The notes below the pieces were generated by a model that saw nothing but the letters and a program-made list of their open reading frames with translations, ran no database searches and was not told the DNA's origin. Positions 48,409-57,608 of a DNA stretch of 64,000 bases are shown one piece after another (positions within the stretch are counted from its first letter, which is position 1; each line of letters opens with the position of its first letter). The stretch is from NCBI GenBank assembly GCA_009784945.1, contig WQXH01000003.1, positions 35,155-99,154 of the forward strand, written 5' to 3'. Source of the stretch: Coriobacteriia bacterium. GTDB taxonomy: Bacteria; Actinomycetota; Coriobacteriia; Coriobacteriales; UBA8131. The translations under genes were made by a program, and so were the position numbers.

Positions 48409-48473
48409 CTAAAACCTCTTCTGGTAACTGTAACAACTGTTGCAAGGTAATCTTAGCAGACTCGTGGTGTGGC

Positions 48474-48501
48474 TTGACATATTAAGCAATTGTACTAGGC
48501 T
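48474..48501 (+). promoter_or_regulatory. Probable sigma-70-type promoter before the cytidylyltransferase gene
   Basis: A perfect TTGACA (48474-48479), a 16-bp spacer and TAGGCT (48496-48501) lie 41 bp before the ATG at 48543. It sits in the 134-bp gap between the divergent MBOAT gene and this one. Confidence 0.5.
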
Positions 48502-48542
48502 GGCAGTATCGATTATTCCGAGTAGTTGTAAGGAGGTGCCAG

Positions 48543-49463
48543 ATGAATCAACCAGCTTTACTCTGTAGGCTGCTAGCTGAGCAGGGCTTGTGCAGCGCAG
48601 AAGAGCTGGCCAGTCAGCTGGGCACAAGCTTGGACTGCGTACGTGAGCTGATTAGCACTGCACAAGCTCAAAGCCACGTGCAATTGCTGGAGTGCAACAG
48701 CTATCAAATTACCGAGGCTGGGCGCAACTGGCTTGAGCAGTTCAGGGTAGACAATGCAATCATACTCACTGCGGGCTTTGGCACCAGATTGGCTCCCTAT
48801 ACCCTGGATACACCCAAGGGTCTGCTCAAGGTAAGGGGCACTCCTATGGTAGAGCGCCAAATTGAGCAACTCCATGCAGCTGGGATTACAGAAATTATAC
48901 TGGTAGTTGGCTACCTTGCAGAGAAGTTTGAGTACCTGAGAAAAAAACAGGGGGTTACACTTGTCTATAACCCGGAGTATGCAAGCAAAAATAATTATGC
49001 CAGCCTCTATTGTGTGCGGGAGTATTTAGGTAATAGCTACATTTCGGTTGGCGACCACTGGATCGAAGAGAATATCTTTCATACCTTTGAGCCCAACAGC
49101 TGGTTTAGCAGCACCTATGTGCAAGGCAGCTCAAGTGAGTGGAGGCTCGAGATGGATCCTGACGACCGAGTCATCAACATGGATACCTGGGCGCAAGATG
49201 ACTGGGTACTCATGGGACCAGGCTTCTTTACCAGAGAGTTTTCCAAGGTGTATCGGACACTGTTAGAAGAGTACTATGAGCGAGGTGCCGTCGATTATTT
49301 TTGGGAACACCTCATTTGGGATCACTTTAAGAGGTTGCCAGCCATATACCTCAATAGGCAGGATTCTGCCAATGTCATAGAAATTGAAACACCGGAGGAC
49401 TTGTACAGCTTTGACCCCAGTTACCTCGAATGCTTACCCAGAAAGTACGGCACAACTCCTTGA
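48543..49463 (+). CDS. LicC-like phosphocholine cytidylyltransferase with N-terminal winged-helix
   Basis: Residues 1-68 look like a winged-helix DNA-binding domain (CSAEELASQLGTSLDCVREL then LLECNSYQITEAGRNWL). Residues 71-306 are a nucleotidyltransferase with ILTAGFGTRLAPYT, TPKGLLKV and MVERQIEQL, then NPEYASKNNYASLYCVREYL. That last block and VGDHWIEENIF resemble LicC, which makes CDP-choline for teichoic-acid decoration. Classical LicC lacks the N-terminal domain and has about 230 residues. ATG follows a strong AAGGAGG. The substrate is inferred from the family; a sugar-phosphate or ethanolamine substrate is possible. Confidence 0.78.
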   Translation: MNQPALLCRLLAEQGLCSAEELASQLGTSLDCVRELISTAQAQSHVQLLECNSYQITEAGRNWLEQFRVDNAIILTAGFGTRLAPYTLDTPKGLLKVRGTPMVERQIEQLHAAGITEIILVVGYLAEKFEYLRKKQGVTLVYNPEYASKNNYASLYCVREYLGNSYISVGDHWIEENIFHTFEPNSWFSSTYVQGSSSEWRLEMDPDDRVINMDTWAQDDWVLMGPGFFTREFSKVYRTLLEEYYERGAVDYFWEHLIWDHFKRLPAIYLNRQDSANVIEIETPEDLYSFDPSYLECLPRKYGTTP

Positions 49464-49535
49464 TAGCGTTGAGCAAGATGCTCTAGAACAGCCAGCGGGA
49501 TGGGCTACTGCTTTTGGCATTTGAGCGAGAGACAC

Positions 49536-49544
49536 TGGTATAAT
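49536..49544 (+). promoter_or_regulatory. Extended -10 promoter before the YidC-transferase fusion
   Basis: TGGTATAAT (49536-49544) is an extended -10 element with a perfect TATAAT, 45 bp before the ATG at 49590. TTGGCA lies 19 bp upstream as a weak -35. It would drive the fusion gene and the coupled LtaS-like genes. Confidence 0.55.
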
Positions 49545-49589
49545 GTCTGTCTTGATTCCAAACCTGATGAGGGAACGTAACGCAAAAGC

Positions 49590-51749
49590 ATGGAATTACT
49601 CAACTTCTTGATAGGCACCCCCTTGGGCTACTTGATGTCTCTTTGTTTGCAGCTCGTTGGAAACTACGGCGCGGCAATACTGCTCTTTACCCTGGTTGTG
49701 AGGGTCGTCTTGTTTCCCTTGTCGCTGCTCGCGCAAAAAAATTCAATAAAGATGGTCAAGATGACCCCCGTGCTCAGTGACATCCAGACTCTTCATGCTG
49801 GAAACAAGGCACTGGTGGCAGAAGAGCAAAAGAAGCTCTACAAACAAGAGCGCTACTCAACCTTTATAAGCCTTTTGCCACTATTGATTCAGATACCTAT
49901 TATCCTGGGTCTTATTATGGTTATCTACAACCCTCTTACCCACCTGCTCAACATAGACTCTCAATTAATAGCCGCTTTCATTCAGCTCACCATAGAGCAT
50001 ACCGGCATGAGTCCGGCAAGCATGGGCGCAGGCGCAGAGTTGTTTGCCCTGCAAACAATCCAACATGAGCCAGAAGTGTTTATGCATATTGCCAACTCGG
50101 CAGAGGCCATCAGGCACATAGCGGCTTTAGACACCTCATTTTTTGGACTGGACCTCATGAAGGTGCCCTCATTTACCAATTATGAGCTCGTCATTGCCTT
50201 GGCATCTGCACTGAGCGCACTCTTGTTATCGGTGGTACAAAACCACTACAACGTGCTACAGGCCAATGCTGGCATTATTGCACGCTACGGCATGCTGGTG
50301 TTTCTTGTAGTTTTCTCTGGTTACTTTGCGCTTATCTTGCCAGCAAGCCTCGGTCTGTATTGGACGGCTACCAACCTCATCTCTGTACCAACGCTTTTTT
50401 TATGCAATTTGATATTTTCTCCCAAGGCTTATATGACACCGGAGTTTAAGGCCTCTAACATCAAGATGACCAAGGAAGATAAAAAAGCCAAGAGAGAAAA
50501 AGACAAAGAGCTCTCAAAGCGCAGCAAGCTCGATAAGGAGCGCTTTTTTGATGATAGCAAGCCTAAAGAGCTGGTGATATATTCTGAGTCCAATGGTTTT
50601 TATAAGTACTACCAGGGGCTCATTGAGCGAATCACCACGCAGTCAGACATAGTTATTCATTATCTGACCAGTGACCCTAACGACCAGGTATTTGACTTAG
50701 AAAACCCTCGCATCATAGCCTACTTTGTTGATGATAAAACACTTATTAGCACAATGATGCGCCTTGATGCCAACATCATGGTCATGACGACTCCAGACTT
50801 GGAGACTTATCACCTCAAGCGCTCTTTGATAAACAAGCAGATTGAGTATATCTATGTAGATCACGGATTTGGTTCGGTTAATCTGATGTTGCGAGAGCAC
50901 TCACTGGATAACTTTGACACCATCTTTTGCTACGGACCCAGTGTGGTTGAAGAAATACGCGAGCTGGAATATGCCCATCAGCTGCCACAAAAGACCTTGG
51001 TTAAAACCGGCTTTGAGCTTTTTGACGACCTGATAGAAAAGACAGGCCAGTATAGGAAAGGCTGTGTCAAGAAACCCGAGTTAAGTGGAATAGCAGCAAA
51101 GGCAGAGGCCGACGGGGCTGGTGTTCCAGCACAGGAGGCTCAAGGCATTCAGCCGCAGGTGTTGATTGCACCCTCCTGGCAGCCACAAAACATCTTAGAA
51201 AGCTGTGGTGAGGGTCTGGTAAGGTCTTTGCTTGCAAGCGGGTTTAGGGTCATCGTAAGGCCGCATCCAGAATACATTAAGCGCTTTTCTCACAAGATGG
51301 CACTCTTCAAAGAAAAACTCGCGGATGTAGACCAAGAACAGCTGGCAGTTCAAGAAGACTTTTTTGACAACAGTACGCTTTATGTATCAGACCTGGTCGT
51401 AACTGACTGGTCTACCATTTTTATGGAGTTTTGCTATGCCACCAAGCAACCGGTTCTCTTTATTGACACTCCGCCAAAGATCATGAACCCCAATTATGGT
51501 CTCATACCCCTTAAGCCCATAGATTTGCTGTTAAGAGAAAAGCTCGGCATGTCTTTGGAGCTTGGTGAAGTCAATAAAGCAGGGGAGAAAGCCCTCGAGC
51601 TCTTGTCACAAAAAGAGCGTTACCAAAGAGTGATAACTGAGGTATTTCAAGATGAGCTCTACGAAATTGGAAATGGTATGCAAAATGGTGCTGACTACAT
51701 CATTGGACGCATCATGAAAAGACGTGCCAAGCAAGAGGGCAGCTCATGA
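49590..51749 (+). CDS. YidC/Oxa1 insertase fused to a CDP-glycerol glycerophosphotransferase domain
   Basis: A single uninterrupted 719-residue protein. Residues about 1-285 are a YidC/Oxa1 insertase: VVRVVLFPLSLLAQKNSIKM with the conserved Arg, the charged hairpin, LLPLLIQIPIILGL and ILPASLGLYWTATNLIS. A Lys/Glu-rich linker (about 290-325) follows. Residues about 330-719 are a TagB/TagF-type glycerophosphotransferase: VDHGFGSVN (about 424), LVKTGFELFDDL, RPHPE (about 557-561) and VTDWSTIFMEF. The family polymerises glycerol- or ribitol-phosphate teichoic chains. Fusion could couple chain synthesis to membrane insertion, or the YidC part may serve as anchor. The stop overlaps the next gene (ATGA). 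Symbol left empty because neither yidC nor tagF alone is right. Confidence 0.88.
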   Translation: MELLNFLIGTPLGYLMSLCLQLVGNYGAAILLFTLVVRVVLFPLSLLAQKNSIKMVKMTPVLSDIQTLHAGNKALVAEEQKKLYKQERYSTFISLLPLLIQIPIILGLIMVIYNPLTHLLNIDSQLIAAFIQLTIEHTGMSPASMGAGAELFALQTIQHEPEVFMHIANSAEAIRHIAALDTSFFGLDLMKVPSFTNYELVIALASALSALLLSVVQNHYNVLQANAGIIARYGMLVFLVVFSGYFALILPASLGLYWTATNLISVPTLFLCNLIFSPKAYMTPEFKASNIKMTKEDKKAKREKDKELSKRSKLDKERFFDDSKPKELVIYSESNGFYKYYQGLIERITTQSDIVIHYLTSDPNDQVFDLENPRIIAYFVDDKTLISTMMRLDANIMVMTTPDLETYHLKRSLINKQIEYIYVDHGFGSVNLMLREHSLDNFDTIFCYGPSVVEEIRELEYAHQLPQKTLVKTGFELFDDLIEKTGQYRKGCVKKPELSGIAAKAEADGAGVPAQEAQGIQPQVLIAPSWQPQNILESCGEGLVRSLLASGFRVIVRPHPEYIKRFSHKMALFKEKLADVDQEQLAVQEDFFDNSTLYVSDLVVTDWSTIFMEFCYATKQPVLFIDTPPKIMNPNYGLIPLKPIDLLLREKLGMSLELGEVNKAGEKALELLSQKERYQRVITEVFQDELYEIGNGMQNGADYIIGRIMKRRAKQEGSS

Positions 51750-54016
51750 GCAAACGGCCTTCCATGAGGCTCTCAAAGAAGGAACGCTGCTTCTACAGAT
51801 GCATGCTGGTGCTTTGGGTGGTGTTGCTTACCCTGGGCGTGCCGCGCCTGGCCTACGCCTACATCGATCCGGCAACTACGACCTACCTTATCCAAATTGC
51901 CACGGCCATCGTTATTACCGTGGGCGTATCCTTTACGATTGTGCTGTATCGCTTCAGGATGCTCTTTACCAAGCTTTGGGTTAAACTGACTGCAAAGGCT
52001 TCCAGGAGCGGGCAGCCCTCAACGGCCATGCCGGCAACGACCAAGGCCAGCAGTTTGCCTATGCAGGCGCCCGCTTACGAGCTTGAGCAACAAAGCTTTG
52101 TTGCCAGGGGCTCTGATAAGCCGCCAAAAAAGGCCTATGGCTTTGCCTACAAGGAAAAACGCAAGCTTAAAGAGCTTAAGAAAGCCTATAAGCAGGTCTG
52201 TAAGCAAGACGATTCTGCTCATAGGGGCAAACCTGCGTATACGGATAGGAGTGCGAGCCCCTTAAAGGGCACGCAGACGATGACCAGCGGGATGACCACC
52301 GGGATGACCACCAGGATGACCACCAGCACCTTTAAAGAAAAATGGGCAGGGCTCAGCTCCGATACCCGCAGTTTTAAGCTGCGCCTTGGTATTGCTGCCC
52401 TTGTCAATGCCAGTCTTGTGTTTACTATTATGATATTTGGCCCGCTGGAAATGTTTGCCATTGCCAGGGCGGAGATGCTCTTTGATTTGAGCAACTTTTT
52501 GTTACCGCTGCTTTTGGTGTCTGGCACAGTGTTCTTGGCGCTTACCCTGGCAGCAGCCTTGATGCGCGGACACCTCTTTACTTGCGCACTCTGCTTCCTC
52601 ATTGGTCTTTTAATAGCCAGCTACATTCAGGCCCTCTTTTTCAATGGCATTATTGGTGAGCTTACAGGCGACGCTATCCTCTGGCACAGATATAGCACAC
52701 TAACAATCATTAATCTCTGTGTATGGGTAGTCATAGTTGCTGTGCCCTTTGTCATTCATTACTTCAGCGCCAAGCTGTGGCAGTACTTTGCCATCTTTAC
52801 CTGTGCGCTCATTGTGGTGGTGCAAACTGTTGGGCTCGCGAGTGTGTCTCAGGAGCTCACCACAGAGAGGCCATACGCAGAAAGGAGCCTGGCTCTCACT
52901 GCTGAAGGTATCATGGAGCTCAGCAGTCAGAAGAATATCATTGTATTTGTCCTTGACTCGCTCGACTCGATATATATTGATGCAATTAAAGAAGCTGACC
53001 CACGTTTCTTTGACGATCTTGATGGCTTTGTTGAGTATAACGACTTTTCAACGCGCTACACAAGAACCATCCCCTCGGTAGCCTACTCTCTTACCGCGCA
53101 AAAGCTGGAGAGACACCTGCCAATCAAAGATCCAGTGTTCCTTGATTACGCCTACAATCGACACCTCTTTATTGATGATATGGTGTCTGCGGGGTGGATT
53201 ACCAAACTATATTTATCTACCGGCTATGACTTTAACAGCAAGGCATTACTCAAGGGACGTGCGGCTAATCTGAGAGATATAGCCGAGCAAGGACAAATAA
53301 GCAGCATCGATGATGTCATTGACTCTTTGAGCATTGTCAAAAACTTTACACAATTAAGTCTTTACCGGTATGCTCCCGTAGGCTTTAAAGCTTCGTTTTG
53401 GATGCCGTCATCCGAAATAACGCAGTCAATCATCGATCAACACACCTTTACTGCTGATTACCAAAACAGGTTTATGGATGATTTGCGCACAACTGGGCTG
53501 TCTGCAAACGCTCGAGAACCTATGTTTATGTACTTGCATTTAGACGGCTCGCACTCTCCCCATTTACTGGGGGCAGACGGGTATGTAGCAGAGGATGCTG
53601 ATGCTTTGTCGGAAACCAGGGGTTGCTTTGCCATCCTTTATGAGTATATAAGGCAGCTCAAAGAGCTGGGAATCTATGAGGAAACCTGTATTATTATTAC
53701 GGGAGACCACGGAGTTACGATAGAAACACCAGTAGGACTCTTTTATAAGCCCATTGGTAATGCAGGTACTGCGTTGGAGTTAAATACAATTCCTGTTGAC
53801 GATACAAGCTTGGTGCCCACTATTCTTAGACAAGCTGGAGTCAACAGCACAGCACAGGCCGCAGAAGGCATTGCCTATGATGAGGTAATGGCACCAGGCA
53901 CCACCGACAGGTGGAGAATTGTTTTTGAAAGAGATGATGCCAGCAGAATGGCCTATTACACGCCCCATGAAGTATTTCCACGAAATAGCCCCGCCAACAT
54001 CGACTCAGTAAGTTAG
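51746..54016 (+). CDS. LtaS-like membrane sulfatase-fold transferase, paralogue 1
   Basis: A 756-residue protein. The N-terminal membrane part carries the AYIDPATTTYLIQ motif (about 39-51) and a Lys-rich variable linker with MTSGMTTGMTTRMTT repeats (about 180-196). Four or five further helices follow, then an extracytoplasmic alkaline-phosphatase/sulfatase-fold domain (from about 395). Active-site candidates are TIPSV (Thr441, replacing the Cys of CxPSR sulfatases) and GDHG (Asp654, His655). Thr nucleophiles are known in LtaS and phosphoethanolamine transferases. It is translationally coupled to the YidC-glycerophosphotransferase gene, so a role in moving phosphoglycerol-type groups outside the membrane is a reasonable inference. 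Confidence 0.8.
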   Translation: MSKRPSMRLSKKERCFYRCMLVLWVVLLTLGVPRLAYAYIDPATTTYLIQIATAIVITVGVSFTIVLYRFRMLFTKLWVKLTAKASRSGQPSTAMPATTKASSLPMQAPAYELEQQSFVARGSDKPPKKAYGFAYKEKRKLKELKKAYKQVCKQDDSAHRGKPAYTDRSASPLKGTQTMTSGMTTGMTTRMTTSTFKEKWAGLSSDTRSFKLRLGIAALVNASLVFTIMIFGPLEMFAIARAEMLFDLSNFLLPLLLVSGTVFLALTLAAALMRGHLFTCALCFLIGLLIASYIQALFFNGIIGELTGDAILWHRYSTLTIINLCVWVVIVAVPFVIHYFSAKLWQYFAIFTCALIVVVQTVGLASVSQELTTERPYAERSLALTAEGIMELSSQKNIIVFVLDSLDSIYIDAIKEADPRFFDDLDGFVEYNDFSTRYTRTIPSVAYSLTAQKLERHLPIKDPVFLDYAYNRHLFIDDMVSAGWITKLYLSTGYDFNSKALLKGRAANLRDIAEQGQISSIDDVIDSLSIVKNFTQLSLYRYAPVGFKASFWMPSSEITQSIIDQHTFTADYQNRFMDDLRTTGLSANAREPMFMYLHLDGSHSPHLLGADGYVAEDADALSETRGCFAILYEYIRQLKELGIYEETCIIITGDHGVTIETPVGLFYKPIGNAGTALELNTIPVDDTSLVPTILRQAGVNSTAQAAEGIAYDEVMAPGTTDRWRIVFERDDASRMAYYTPHEVFPRNSPANIDSVS

Positions 54017-54073
54017 GAAGCATGGTAGCTGCGCCACCGTCCAAAGAAGCGCGCTAAATAAAAGGGACAGCTC
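54017..54073 (+). other. Spacer with remnant of the fusion gene 3' end
   Basis: The last ~35 bp before the second LtaS-like gene (CAAAGAAGCGCGCTAAATAA then AAGGGACAGCTCATGAGC) align with the last codons of the YidC-transferase gene before the first copy (AAAAGACGTGCCAAGCAAGA then GGGCAGCTCATGAGC). This shows that the duplication unit included the end of the upstream gene, now decayed. Confidence 0.6.
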
Positions 54074-56296
54074 ATGAGCAAACACCCTCCACTGAGGCTC
54101 TCAAGCAAGAATCATTGCTTCTATAAGCGCATGTTGGCGCTTTGGGTGGTGTTACTTGCGCTGGGTGTGCCGCGCTTTGCCTATGCCTACATAGACCCGG
54201 CAACCACCACCTACCTCATTCAGATTGCCACGGCTATTATCATAACTGTGGGCGTGTCTTTTACCATTGTGCTCTATCGATTCAGGATGCTCTTTACCAA
54301 GTTATGGGTGCGCTTGAGCTCGCTTGCAACACGAAGGACGCGCCCAGCAGAAGAGACCAGCTCAGGCAGCACAAAAAGCAAGTTGAGCGATATAAAGGAG
54401 AGGGCATGCGATTCGGGTGTTGAGCATTATACAGAGGAAGGCTCGGCTGTGCCGCCAAGCAAGGCATATGGCTTTGCCTACCAAGATGCCAAAAAGCGTG
54501 CAGAGCTTAAGCAAGCCTTTGAAGCGCTGGAGCAGCAAGGATTAGCACCTGATGAAAGTAAGTCTTTCAACCAAGTTGTACCAAGGGCGAGGCAAGAAGC
54601 AAGCACCCTCAAAGAAAGATGGGCAGACGCCAGCTACGACTCACGTAGCTTCAGGCATCGTCTTGGTCTTGCCGCCCTCATTAACGCGAGTCTTATATTT
54701 ACCGTAATAATCTTTGGGCCTCTTGAGATGTTTGCAGGCTCCAGAGTAGAGCTTCCTTTTGATTTAGTTGATTTCCTCCCATCACTTGCCCTCTTTGCCG
54801 TAGGACTATTCGTGGTGCTCACTGGAGCTTTGGCATTGTTGCGTGGACGCTTGTACAATACGGTACTATGCATCATTACCGGCCTCTTGCTTGCCTGTTA
54901 TATTCAGGCGCTGTTCTTCAATGGCATCATAGGCGAGCTCACCGGTGACAGTATTCCGTGGCACGAGTATGGCACCGCGACGCTGGTAAACCTTGGCATT
55001 TGGATTGCCATCGTTGTTGGGGTGCTAGTTGTCCACTTTTTAAGCCCCAAGGCTTGGCAGTATGTTACGGTTTTTGTAGGCTCGCTGATAATCGCAACGC
55101 AAATGGTTGGCTTGCTGAGCGTTTCTGAAGAGCTTACCAAAGTGCGCCCGCTGGGAGAGAGAAGCCTGGTGCTTACCAGCGAGGGCATGCTTGAATTGAG
55201 TAGCCAGAAAAACATTGTTGTATTTTTACTGGACACGCTCGATGGACATCTGATTAATGATGTCAGAAAGATAGAGCCGCACTTTTTTGATGAGCTTGAG
55301 GGCTTTACTGAATTTGACGACAACATAACGCGCTATATTGTAACCATGCCATCGGTGGCCTATTCTTTTACAGGCATGAAACTGGAAGATGATTTGCCAA
55401 TCAGCGACGCGGATTTCCTTAATAGAGCCTTTGATCAGCGTATTTTCATTGATGATCTTGTGACTGCCGGTTGGAATACCAAGTTGTATCTTTCTGAAGG
55501 CTATGATTACGCCAGCAAGGTTTTGTTGCAGGGGCGTGCCTCAAATCTCAGGGACACTTCGCAGCATAAGGGCACCAGTATTCAGAATCTTGGCAGTTCT
55601 TTTACCTTGATCAAGCGCTTAACAGTGTTGAGTATGTATCGGCATGCTCCTATTGGACTTAAGCCAGCTTTTTGGATGTCTTCTGCTGAGGTGTCTCAAG
55701 CTATGATAAATAGACACTCCTTTACTTCCGACTACCAAAAAGACTTCATGAATGACTTGCTCACCGAGGGACTATCAGCAGATATTGCAGAGCCAGTGTT
55801 TGTCTACCTCCACTTAGATGGCCCGCACAGGCCCCATTATCTTGATGCCAGCGGGTTTTCAGTAGAAGGAAATACCGACCTGGTTGTCGAGACTCAAGGC
55901 TGCTTTAGTATTATTTATGAATATATCCGGCAGCTCAAAGAGCTGGGGATATACGATGATACCTGCATAATAATCACGGGAGATCATGGTAATCATCGTC
56001 AGTCAACCATAGCGCTCTTCTACAAACCTGTGGACAGTTCATTGGAGCCTCTGGCTGTGAGCACCGCGCCCGTAGATGATTCGCACCTGGTGCCCACCCT
56101 TTTAGAGCAGGCGGGTGTTTCCAGTTCTGTAATGGCAGCTGAAGGCTTTTCTTACTCCCAGGTAAGCCCAGAAAATACGCCTCTTAGAGAGAGGATACTG
56201 ATGCAAAGAGATCCAGCAGGCATGATGTCTTCTTACACTACCTATGAGATACGCGGCAGAGCAGCAAACCTGGATAATTGGCAGTTGTTAGACTAA
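54074..56296 (+). CDS. LtaS-like membrane sulfatase-fold transferase, paralogue 2
   Basis: A 740-residue paralogue of the preceding protein. The first ~75 residues (including FAYAYIDPATTTYLIQIATA) are almost identical, and the linker (about 80-185) has diverged. The membrane and catalytic parts are clearly homologous: SQKNIVVFLLDTLD, VTMPSVAYSF with Thr424, and GDHGNH with Asp637 and His638. Both copies keep the putative nucleophile and metal ligands, so both are probably active, perhaps as an initiator and a polymerase (as LtaP/LtaS in Listeria) or on different groups. It is convergent with ugd, 15 bp apart. Confidence 0.8.
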   Translation: MSKHPPLRLSSKNHCFYKRMLALWVVLLALGVPRFAYAYIDPATTTYLIQIATAIIITVGVSFTIVLYRFRMLFTKLWVRLSSLATRRTRPAEETSSGSTKSKLSDIKERACDSGVEHYTEEGSAVPPSKAYGFAYQDAKKRAELKQAFEALEQQGLAPDESKSFNQVVPRARQEASTLKERWADASYDSRSFRHRLGLAALINASLIFTVIIFGPLEMFAGSRVELPFDLVDFLPSLALFAVGLFVVLTGALALLRGRLYNTVLCIITGLLLACYIQALFFNGIIGELTGDSIPWHEYGTATLVNLGIWIAIVVGVLVVHFLSPKAWQYVTVFVGSLIIATQMVGLLSVSEELTKVRPLGERSLVLTSEGMLELSSQKNIVVFLLDTLDGHLINDVRKIEPHFFDELEGFTEFDDNITRYIVTMPSVAYSFTGMKLEDDLPISDADFLNRAFDQRIFIDDLVTAGWNTKLYLSEGYDYASKVLLQGRASNLRDTSQHKGTSIQNLGSSFTLIKRLTVLSMYRHAPIGLKPAFWMSSAEVSQAMINRHSFTSDYQKDFMNDLLTEGLSADIAEPVFVYLHLDGPHRPHYLDASGFSVEGNTDLVVETQGCFSIIYEYIRQLKELGIYDDTCIIITGDHGNHRQSTIALFYKPVDSSLEPLAVSTAPVDDSHLVPTLLEQAGVSSSVMAAEGFSYSQVSPENTPLRERILMQRDPAGMMSSYTTYEIRGRAANLDNWQLLD

Positions 56297-56311
56297 CCCT
56301 GGATACCGAGC

Positions 56312-57559
56312 TTAGTCGCTGTTCCATAGGTCGCGGGTGTAGACCTTTTTGAGCACGTCGGTAAGCTCAGGGTCAAAGCGGTTGGCTACGATGATAGTGC
56401 TGCGGCTCTTGAGCTCTTCAAGAGTGCCTACGACCTCGCTTCCAAAGAAGTCCTTGGAGGGTAGCGTGGGTTCATATACGATGACCTCTACACCCTTGGC
56501 CTTTATCCGCTTCATTACTCCCTGGATGGAGCTTTGGCGATAATTGTCTGAGTTACTCTTCATGATGAGGCGATACATGCCCACAACGATGTTCTCGCCC
56601 GTGGACTCTGCCAAAGATGATGCCTTATCAAGGATGCGCTCGGCAATGAAGTCCTTGCGTGTTCTATTGGCATCAACAATTGCCTGTATAAGGTTTTGGG
56701 GCACCTGGTCGTAGTTTGCCAAGAGCTGCTTGGTATCCTTAGGAAGACAATAGCCACCGTAGCCAAAGGAGGGATTGTTGTAGAAGTTGCCAATGCGAGG
56801 GTCAAGCGAAACCCCCTCGATAATGCGACGGGCGTCAAGCCCCCTCGTTTCTGCGTAGGTATCCAGCTCATTGAAGTAGGCAACACGAAGCGCCAGGTAG
56901 GTATTTGAGAAGAGCTTGATAGCCTCAGCATCGGTGGAATCGCAAATGATTACTGGAATGCCATGAGACCCATCGGCATTGACCCGCTCATGTTGGTTGG
57001 GGCTGGCGCCCTCAACCAGCAAATCCGCAAAGTGCTTAGCCGCCTTGAGAGCGTCAGCAGAAGATGCATCGCCTCCTACAATAACGCGAGAAGGACGGAG
57101 ATTGTCGTACAGAGCACAGCCTTCGCGCAAGAATTCGGGAGAAAAGAGCAGCTTACTCTCACCCAGAGCCTCGCGCGTAGCCAGGGTAAATCCCACGGGA
57201 ACCGTTGACTTGATGACGATCCAGGCATGCTTGTTTACACTGCGTATGGCTAAGAGAGCTGCCTCAACAGAGCTGGTGTCAAAGTGATTGGTTTGTGGGT
57301 CGTAGTTTGTGGGAGTGGCAATGATGACATAGTCTGCGTCTTCGTAGGCGGCAAGGGCGTCTGTAGTGGCCTCAAGAGTCACCGTGCCGTCTTTGAGGAA
57401 TGCCGTAATGTCCTCGTCAATTACTGGCGAGAATCCTGCATTTATCAAATCGACCTTAGACTCAATGACATCAAGAATTTTGACCCTATGCCTTTGAGCC
57501 AACAACAAAGCAAGCGAGAGCCCCACGTAGCCTGCACCCGCAACAGCAATACTCAACAT
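56312..57559 (-). CDS. ugd: UDP-glucose/nucleotide-sugar 6-dehydrogenase
   Basis: Oxidises UDP-glucose to UDP-glucuronate with two NAD+. The Rossmann start is [26 protein letters not shown] is the substrate motif, and the catalytic Cys271 lies in [12 protein letters not shown]. At 415 residues it is within the family range. Strictly, the substrate could be another UDP-hexose. ATG 57559. It is in line with, and 49 bp downstream of, the ABC transporter pair, suggesting that glucuronate enters the exported polymer. Confidence 0.9.
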   Translation of the reverse strand: MLSIAVAGAGYVGLSLALLLAQRHRVKILDVIESKVDLINAGFSPVIDEDITAFLKDGTVTLEATTDALAAYEDADYVIIATPTNYDPQTNHFDTSSVEAALLAIRSVNKHAWIVIKSTVPVGFTLATREALGESKLLFSPEFLREGCALYDNLRPSRVIVGGDASSADALKAAKHFADLLVEGASPNQHERVNADGSHGIPVIICDSTDAEAIKLFSNTYLALRVAYFNELDTYAETRGLDARRIIEGVSLDPRIGNFYNNPSFGYGGYCLPKDTKQLLANYDQVPQNLIQAIVDANRTRKDFIAERILDKASSLAESTGENIVVGMYRLIMKSNSDNYRQSSIQGVMKRIKAKGVEVIVYEPTLPSKDFFGSEVVGTLEELKSRSTIIVANRFDPELTDVLKKVYTRDLWNSD

Positions 57560-57608
57560 TACATGCTCCTTAGACTCCTTAGGTTAACAAGCATATGATT
57601 GTCAGCCC

